A stretch of DNA of 10,053 nucleotides from Flavobacterium sp. UBA7680 (GTDB taxonomy: Bacteria > Bacteroidota > Bacteroidia > Flavobacteriales > Flavobacteriaceae). How positions within the stretch are numbered: position 1 is the first letter of the stretch; every line of letters starts with the position of its first letter. The stretch lies in NCBI RefSeq assembly GCF_002482975.1, contig NZ_DLHA01000012.1, positions 1 to 10,053 of the forward strand, written 5' to 3'. Below the pieces are notes generated by a model. That model was not told where the DNA came from. It ran no database searches and was given only the letters and a program-made list of their open reading frames with translations. Positions 6,978-10,053 of the stretch are shown piece after piece. A program made the translations under genes and the position numbers.

Positions 6978-8009
6978 CTAAACTGTTATTTCTCCTCTTA
7001 GGTTTGTTTCTAATAATTGTTTTATTTTAGATAGTGATACCTTTTGGCCTAATACAAACATTAATTTAGCAATAGCACTTTCAAATGTGATATCATATCC
7101 ACTAATCACACCTATTTTTTTAAGGTTACTGCTGGTTTCATACATTCCAAGTATTACTTTACCTTCGGCACACTGTGTAACATTATAAATAATAATCCCT
7201 TTTTCAATTGCTTGTTTTAAAGCAGAAATAAACCACTCTTCGGTACTGGCATTACCCGCACCAAATGTTTCAACAATCACCGCTTTAATTCCAGGAGTGT
7301 TTAAAATTGCCAAAGTAATTTTTTTACTTAAACCCGGAAATAATTTGAGAACTGCAATATCATTGTCTAATTGCGTATGAACAATCAATGTTTTTTTTGC
7401 AGGCTTTAATAAAGCGCTTAGATTATACTGTATATCAACCCCAGCCTCCGCCAATGCAGGGTAATTAGGTGATTTAAAGGCGTCAAAATGTGCTGAATTG
7501 TATTTATAAGTCCGATTTCCTCTGTATAATTTATATTCAAAATAAACACATACTTCAGATACTAAAGGTTTTTTGTTTTTTTGAGCAGCAGCAATTTCAA
7601 TGGCCGTAATCAAATTTTCTTTTCCATCCGTTCTGATAATACCAATTGGCAATTGTGATCCGGTTAAAATAACCGGTTTTGCCAGATTTTCTAACATAAA
7701 ACTTAAAGCACTTGCTGTGTACGACATTGTATCTGAACCATGAAGTATAACAAAACCATCATGCTTTTGGTAATTATTTTTTATAATCTCGGCTATTTCA
7801 ATCCACACGCGAGGGTGCATGTTAGAAGAATCAATAGGATGTTTAAAGGAAATAGAAGAAAGTTCAATGTCGAATTTTTCCAGTTCGGGAATTTGTTTTG
7901 ACAAAGCTTTAAAATTAAAAGGCTTTAATTCACCGGTACGAGCGTCCTGCATCATTCCGATGGTTCCGCCTGTGTAAATAAGAAGGACTGAAGGTTTTGA
8001 ATTTGCCAT
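6978..8009 (-). CDS. ansA: Type I (cytoplasmic) L-asparaginase
   Basis: Hydrolyses L-asparagine to aspartate and ammonia. The 343-residue protein has no signal peptide, which fits the cytoplasmic type I class. The first active-site signature is YTGGTIG (residues 12-18), with Thr16 the expected nucleophile. The second is HGSDTM (90-95), with Ser92 and Asp93 at the positions of the Thr-Asp pair in the Escherichia coli enzymes. The RGNRTYK segment (163-169) supplies the expected active-site lysine, Lys169. Other family landmarks are LTGSQLPIG (115-123), RTDGKENLI (126-134), and FGAGNAS with STEEW in the C-terminal domain. The Ser at 92 is a conservative change and should not abolish activity. 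The start ATG at 8009 directly precedes the beta-strand leading to TGGT. A strong hairpin sits 7 bases upstream of the ATG; folB follows downstream. Confidence 0.95.
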   Translation of the reverse strand: MANSKPSVLLIYTGGTIGMMQDARTGELKPFNFKALSKQIPELEKFDIELSSISFKHPIDSSNMHPRVWIEIAEIIKNNYQKHDGFVILHGSDTMSYTASALSFMLENLAKPVILTGSQLPIGIIRTDGKENLITAIEIAAAQKNKKPLVSEVCVYFEYKLYRGNRTYKYNSAHFDAFKSPNYPALAEAGVDIQYNLSALLKPAKKTLIVHTQLDNDIAVLKLFPGLSKKITLAILNTPGIKAVIVETFGAGNASTEEWFISALKQAIEKGIIIYNVTQCAEGKVILGMYETSSNLKKIGVISGYDITFESAIAKLMFVLGQKVSLSKIKQLLETNLRGEITV

Positions 8010-8016
8010 AAAGTAA

Positions 8017-8044
8017 AAAGCCTAAGACAAATATCTTAGGCTTT
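8017..8044. terminator. Perfect 11-bp hairpin between DUF3127 gene and ansA
   Basis: Left arm AAAGCCTAAGA (8017-8027) pairs without mismatch with TCTTAGGCTTT (8034-8044) around the loop CAAATA. On the minus strand the stem is followed by a short T-rich run (TTTTTACTTT, partly in the stem), so it should terminate transcripts of the DUF3127 gene, whose stop codon lies 9 bases upstream. The base of the stem is only 7 bases from the ansA ATG, so the hairpin would also occupy the ansA leader if transcription reads through. Its symmetry may let it work in the opposite direction. Confidence 0.8.
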
Positions 8045-8053
8045 AATTTTTTA

Positions 8054-8434
8054 TTAGAAAGGTAAATCGTCGTTATCTGAGATACTGCTATTAAAAACTG
8101 GAGCAGCCGTATTTTCCTGCATACCTGTATTACTTTGAGCAGGTGCAGACTGACCTGCAGATACTTTTTCAATTCTCCAAGCCTCAAGTGTATTAAAATA
8201 TTTAATTCCTTGTGGACCATTCCACTCGCGGCCACGCAAGTTAAATTGTACTTTAATTTCATCTCCTTGATTAAAAGAATCAAGCATGGTACATTTGTCC
8301 TGAGTTACTTGAAAACTCACAAACTGTGGGTATGGTGTACTTAAATCTGTTGCTAGAACAAAATCTCTTTTTTGAAATTTGTCACTTACCTTCTGTGTGT
8401 CGTACTTTAATTTTAATTGACCTGTTACTTCCAT
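8054..8434 (-). CDS. DUF3127 protein with SSB-like C-terminal tip
   Basis: The 126-residue protein matches the Bacteroidota DUF3127 family: GQLKLKYDTQKVSDKFQKRDFVL at the start, FVSFQVTQDKCTMLDSF in the middle, and GDEIKVQFNLRGREWNG (77-93) with YFNTLEAWRIEKV following. The middle strand pattern resembles the OB-fold of single-stranded DNA-binding proteins, including the RGREW segment that recalls the RTRKW strand of SSB. A low-complexity linker of alanine, glutamine, serine and asparagine (about 108-119) leads to the acidic end DNDDLPF. That ending closely resembles the SSB C-terminal tip (DDDIPF in E. coli), through which SSB recruits replication and repair proteins. By inference it is a small ssDNA-binding or partner-recruiting protein, but the domain itself has no established function that I know. 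It has a good promoter upstream and a terminator downstream, so it is probably monocistronic. Confidence 0.88.
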   Translation of the reverse strand: MEVTGQLKLKYDTQKVSDKFQKRDFVLATDLSTPYPQFVSFQVTQDKCTMLDSFNQGDEIKVQFNLRGREWNGPQGIKYFNTLEAWRIEKVSAGQSAPAQSNTGMQENTAAPVFNSSISDNDDLPF

Positions 8435-8462
8435 TGTATGATATATTTACGTTATTGATTTA

Positions 8463-8492
8463 CAAAACTAGGGTATTAAACAAATTTACAAA
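8463..8492 (-). promoter_or_regulatory. Promoter of the DUF3127 gene
   Basis: On the minus strand, TTTG at 8492-8489 (the -33 position) and TAGTTTTG at 8470-8463 (the -7 box, exact TAnnTTTG) are separated by 18 bases, within the normal spacing for the primary sigma factor of Bacteroidota. The -7 box ends 28 bases before the ATG at 8434, leaving a leader of roughly 20 bases. The decamer ATTTACAAAA occurs at both 8458-8467 and 8484-8493, overlapping both promoter elements. Confidence 0.65.
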
Positions 8493-8525
8493 AGTTCAAA
8501 GTATTTTTCGGAAAAACTTAATCAC

Positions 8526-8573
8526 AAAAAAGACAATGTTTTAACAATTTCGACATGAATTTTAGTCTTTTTT
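8526..8573. other. Spaced inverted repeat between divergent genes
   Basis: The 9-mer AAAAAAGAC (8526-8534) is exactly complementary to GTCTTTTTT (8565-8573), with 30 bases between. A smaller ATGT/ACAT pair lies inside. It falls in the 177-bp space between the divergent DUF3127 and DUF2461 genes. It could be a weak hairpin or a spaced binding site. The arms are mostly A/T runs, so chance is a real possibility in this AT-rich DNA. Confidence 0.3.
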
Positions 8574-8611
8574 AGAAAATATTTTATAGATAATAAATAT
8601 TACTTTTATTT

Positions 8612-9316
8612 ATGAAAAAGAAGAACTCAAACAACCAAATATCAATCCCAAAATCCTGTTTTGATTTTTTAGCATTATTAAAAAAACATAATGACAGAGA
8701 CTGGTTCAATGCTCATAAAGAAAAATTTTTATCGGAACAACTTCATATTGAATTTTTCGCTAATGCGTTATTAGAAGAATTAAATACACATGATATTATT
8801 GAAACTCCATCAGGTAAAAAATGTTTACATCGTATTTACAGAGACACACGTTTTTCGAAAGAAAAAACACCTTATAAAACGAATTGGAGCGGAAGTTTTA
8901 GAAGAGCTACAAAATACAGAAGAGGTGGATATTATTTTCATTTAGAATCCGGAAATAGTTTTATAGCAGGCGGCTTTTGGGCTCCTAACCCCGAAGATTT
9001 AAAACGCATACGTGATGATTTTGCTTTTGACGATGAGCCTATGCGTAAGATTTTAAAAAATAAAAATTTCATTTCAACTTTTGGATCCTTACAGGGAGAA
9101 CAATTAAAAACAACCCCGAAAGGGTTTGATACTGAGAGCAAAGCAATAGATTTATTAAGGTATAAGCAGTTTTTAGTTATCAGGAAATTTTCAGATAAAG
9201 AAGTATTAAGTGAGAATTTTCTTAAAGAAGCGAATCAAACATTTAAAAACATGCGTCCGTTTTTTGATTACATGAGTGAAGTTTTAACAACTGATATTAA
9301 CGGAATAGAAATTTAA
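8612..9316 (+). CDS. DUF2461 (TIGR02453) family protein
   Basis: This 234-residue cytoplasmic protein belongs to the widespread DUF2461 family, whose biochemical function is unknown. Visible family motifs are the N-terminal FDFLALLKKHNDRDWFNAHK (17-36), the RIYRDTRFSKEKTPYKTNW block (74-92), GYYFHLESGNSFIAGGFW (106-123), and PNPEDLKRIRDDF (126-138). The C-terminal part is KGFDTESKAIDLLRYKQFLVIRKF, then a helical end. The length is typical, with no truncation. There is no signal peptide or membrane segment. The ATG at 8612 starts a short lysine-rich lead before the first motif; I see no better internal start. Upstream, TACTTTTA close to the ATG is one base off the -7 consensus and lacks a partner, so the promoter is unclear. 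It is divergent from the DUF3127 gene and convergent with the repeat protein, with 17 bases between the stops, so it appears to stand alone. Confidence 0.9.
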   Translation: MKKKNSNNQISIPKSCFDFLALLKKHNDRDWFNAHKEKFLSEQLHIEFFANALLEELNTHDIIETPSGKKCLHRIYRDTRFSKEKTPYKTNWSGSFRRATKYRRGGYYFHLESGNSFIAGGFWAPNPEDLKRIRDDFAFDDEPMRKILKNKNFISTFGSLQGEQLKTTPKGFDTESKAIDLLRYKQFLVIRKFSDKEVLSENFLKEANQTFKNMRPFFDYMSEVLTTDINGIEI

Positions 9317-9333
9317 TTCCATTAAAGCATATA

Positions 9334-10053
9334 CTATTTAATTAATTTTTCTAGTTCTGCTAATTTACCTGTTGCATAAGGATCATTAGGCTTTTGCTTA
9401 AGAGCCTCCTCAAACACCGGTTTAGCTTCAGCATAACGTTTCATTTTAAACAATTCATTTCCTCGTTTTATAGTCTCATTATATTTATTCGCACCAATAG
9501 CTGCAGGAATACTATATTTTGCTTCAGAAGAACCTATTTTACCTGATGCCCCTTCTGCGCCTGTATTAATTGGAGCAATCACTTTTCCGTTTTGTTCTTT
9601 ATTTTGCTCTGCATTTTTTTTATCCAATTCTACTTTCTCAGCAGCTAGTTTTTCAGCATCCGCTTTTGCCTTTATTTCCGCCTCTTGTTTTTCTTTTATT
9701 ATTTTTTCTTGCGCTAATCTTTCAGCAGCCGCTTTGGCTTTAGCGGCAGATTCTGCAGATGCTTTTTCCTGTGCTAGTTTATCTTTTTGAGCTTTCTCCT
9801 GCGCTAATTTTTCTGCTGCCGCTCTAGCCTTGGCGGCAGATTCTGCGACAGCCTTATCTTTAGCTGCTTTTTCAGCTGCTAACTTTTGCTGATTTGCCTT
9901 TTCCTGTGCCAATTTTTCTGACGCTGCTTTTTCTTGAGCTAGTTTCTCCGCTGCTGCCTTTTCTTGTGCTAGTTTCTCTTGAGCAGCTTTTTCTTCTGAT
10001 GTTTTTTTCTCAGCCGCTAGTTTTTCTGCTGCTGCTTTCTCTTGCGCTAGTTT
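9334..10053 (-). CDS. Partial Ala/Lys/Glu-rich helical repeat protein with C-terminal TPR
   Basis: The frame is open from the right edge to the stop at 9334, giving the last 239 residues; the start lies outside the window. A TTG at 9912 is an internal leucine codon in a continuing repeat, not a start. The visible N-terminal 150 residues are built of EKLAQEKA/AAAEKLAQEK-type units with almost no hydrophobics beyond Ala and Leu. They should form a long charged single helix or coiled coil, as in TolA-like spacers. A 40-residue linker rich in Asn, Gly and Ser follows, then YNETIKRGNELFKMKRYAEAKPVFEEALKQKPNDPYA (9483-9373), a recognisable tetratricopeptide repeat, and a final helix. TPRs bind proteins; such helix-plus-TPR tails occur in Bacteroidota envelope proteins as I recall, but no membrane anchor or domain is visible in this part. 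The function is unknown. Confidence 0.85.
   Translation of the reverse strand, partial: KLAQEKAAAEKLAAEKKTSEEKAAQEKLAQEKAAAEKLAQEKAASEKLAQEKANQQKLAAEKAAKDKAVAESAAKARAAAEKLAQEKAQKDKLAQEKASAESAAKAKAAAERLAQEKIIKEKQEAEIKAKADAEKLAAEKVELDKKNAEQNKEQNGKVIAPINTGAEGASGKIGSSEAKYSIPAAIGANKYNETIKRGNELFKMKRYAEAKPVFEEALKQKPNDPYATGKLAELEKLIK
9667..9846 (-). repeat. Tandem 90-bp (30-residue) coding repeat
   Basis: Two adjacent 90-base units (9757-9846 and 9667-9756) encode AESAAKARAAAEKLAQEK... and AESAAKAKAAAERLAQEK.... The first 18 residues of each are nearly identical, and the last 12 diverge (AQKDKLAQEKAS against IIKEKQEAEIKA). Shorter EKLAQEKA units continue to the window edge. This is internal repetition in the helical part of the partial gene and probably arose by in-frame duplication. 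Confidence 0.75.

Noticed and set aside
7930..8283. Minus-strand open frame of 117 codons
   Set aside because: It overlaps both ansA and the DUF3127 gene in another frame, including the hairpin between them; the two overlapped genes have clear families.
8135..8544. Two plus-strand frames antisense to the DUF3127 gene and its promoter
   Set aside because: No recognisable motifs; they overlap a well-supported gene on the other strand and its promoter.
9302..9320. GGAAT/ATTCC hairpin at the end of the DUF2461 gene
   Set aside because: Five base pairs with a 9-base loop and no T-tract; not a credible terminator.

Overview
The window is an AT-rich chromosomal segment from a member of the Bacteroidota. 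The evidence is a GldB gliding/type IX-associated lipoprotein, a PorT-like outer-membrane barrel, a DUF3127 protein with an SSB-type tail and a Bacteroidota-style SprT-like protein. Start codons lack Shine-Dalgarno sequences, and promoter-like boxes fit TAnnTTTG with an upstream TTTG. I cannot name a genus. There are no transposase, phage, CRISPR, rRNA or tRNA signals; it reads as core genome.

Layout, left to right. Bases 1-148 are non-coding. Three minus-strand genes follow: tex (149-2395), a SprT-like metalloprotease (2597-3241) and gldB (3342-4364). A 51-bp divergent gap leads to plus-strand genes: a secreted outer-membrane beta-barrel (4416-5279), a strong intrinsic terminator (5297-5328), nadE (5351-6130), and 5 bp later a small zinc-ribbon protein of unknown role (6136-6495). 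A paired-hairpin, REP-like element (about 6497-6552) separates this gene from the convergent minus-strand genes folB (6569-6922) and ansA-type asparaginase (6978-8009). A perfect 11-bp hairpin lies between ansA and the upstream minus-strand DUF3127 gene (8054-8434), which has a good Bacteroidota promoter. A DUF2461 gene (8612-9316, plus) then converges on a partial minus-strand gene (9334-10053) for a long alanine/lysine/glutamate-rich helical protein with a C-terminal TPR, which runs off the right edge.

The genes are mostly housekeeping: NAD synthesis (NadE), folate synthesis (FolB), asparagine breakdown (asparaginase), RNA-linked transcription accessory function (Tex) and probable ssDNA metabolism (DUF3127). 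GldB and the barrel form a small divergent cell-envelope pair. I see no convincing new defence or mobile system. The best leads are the DUF3127 protein with its SSB-like tip, the REP-like paired hairpin, the zinc-ribbon partner of nadE, and the hairpin sitting in the asparaginase leader.
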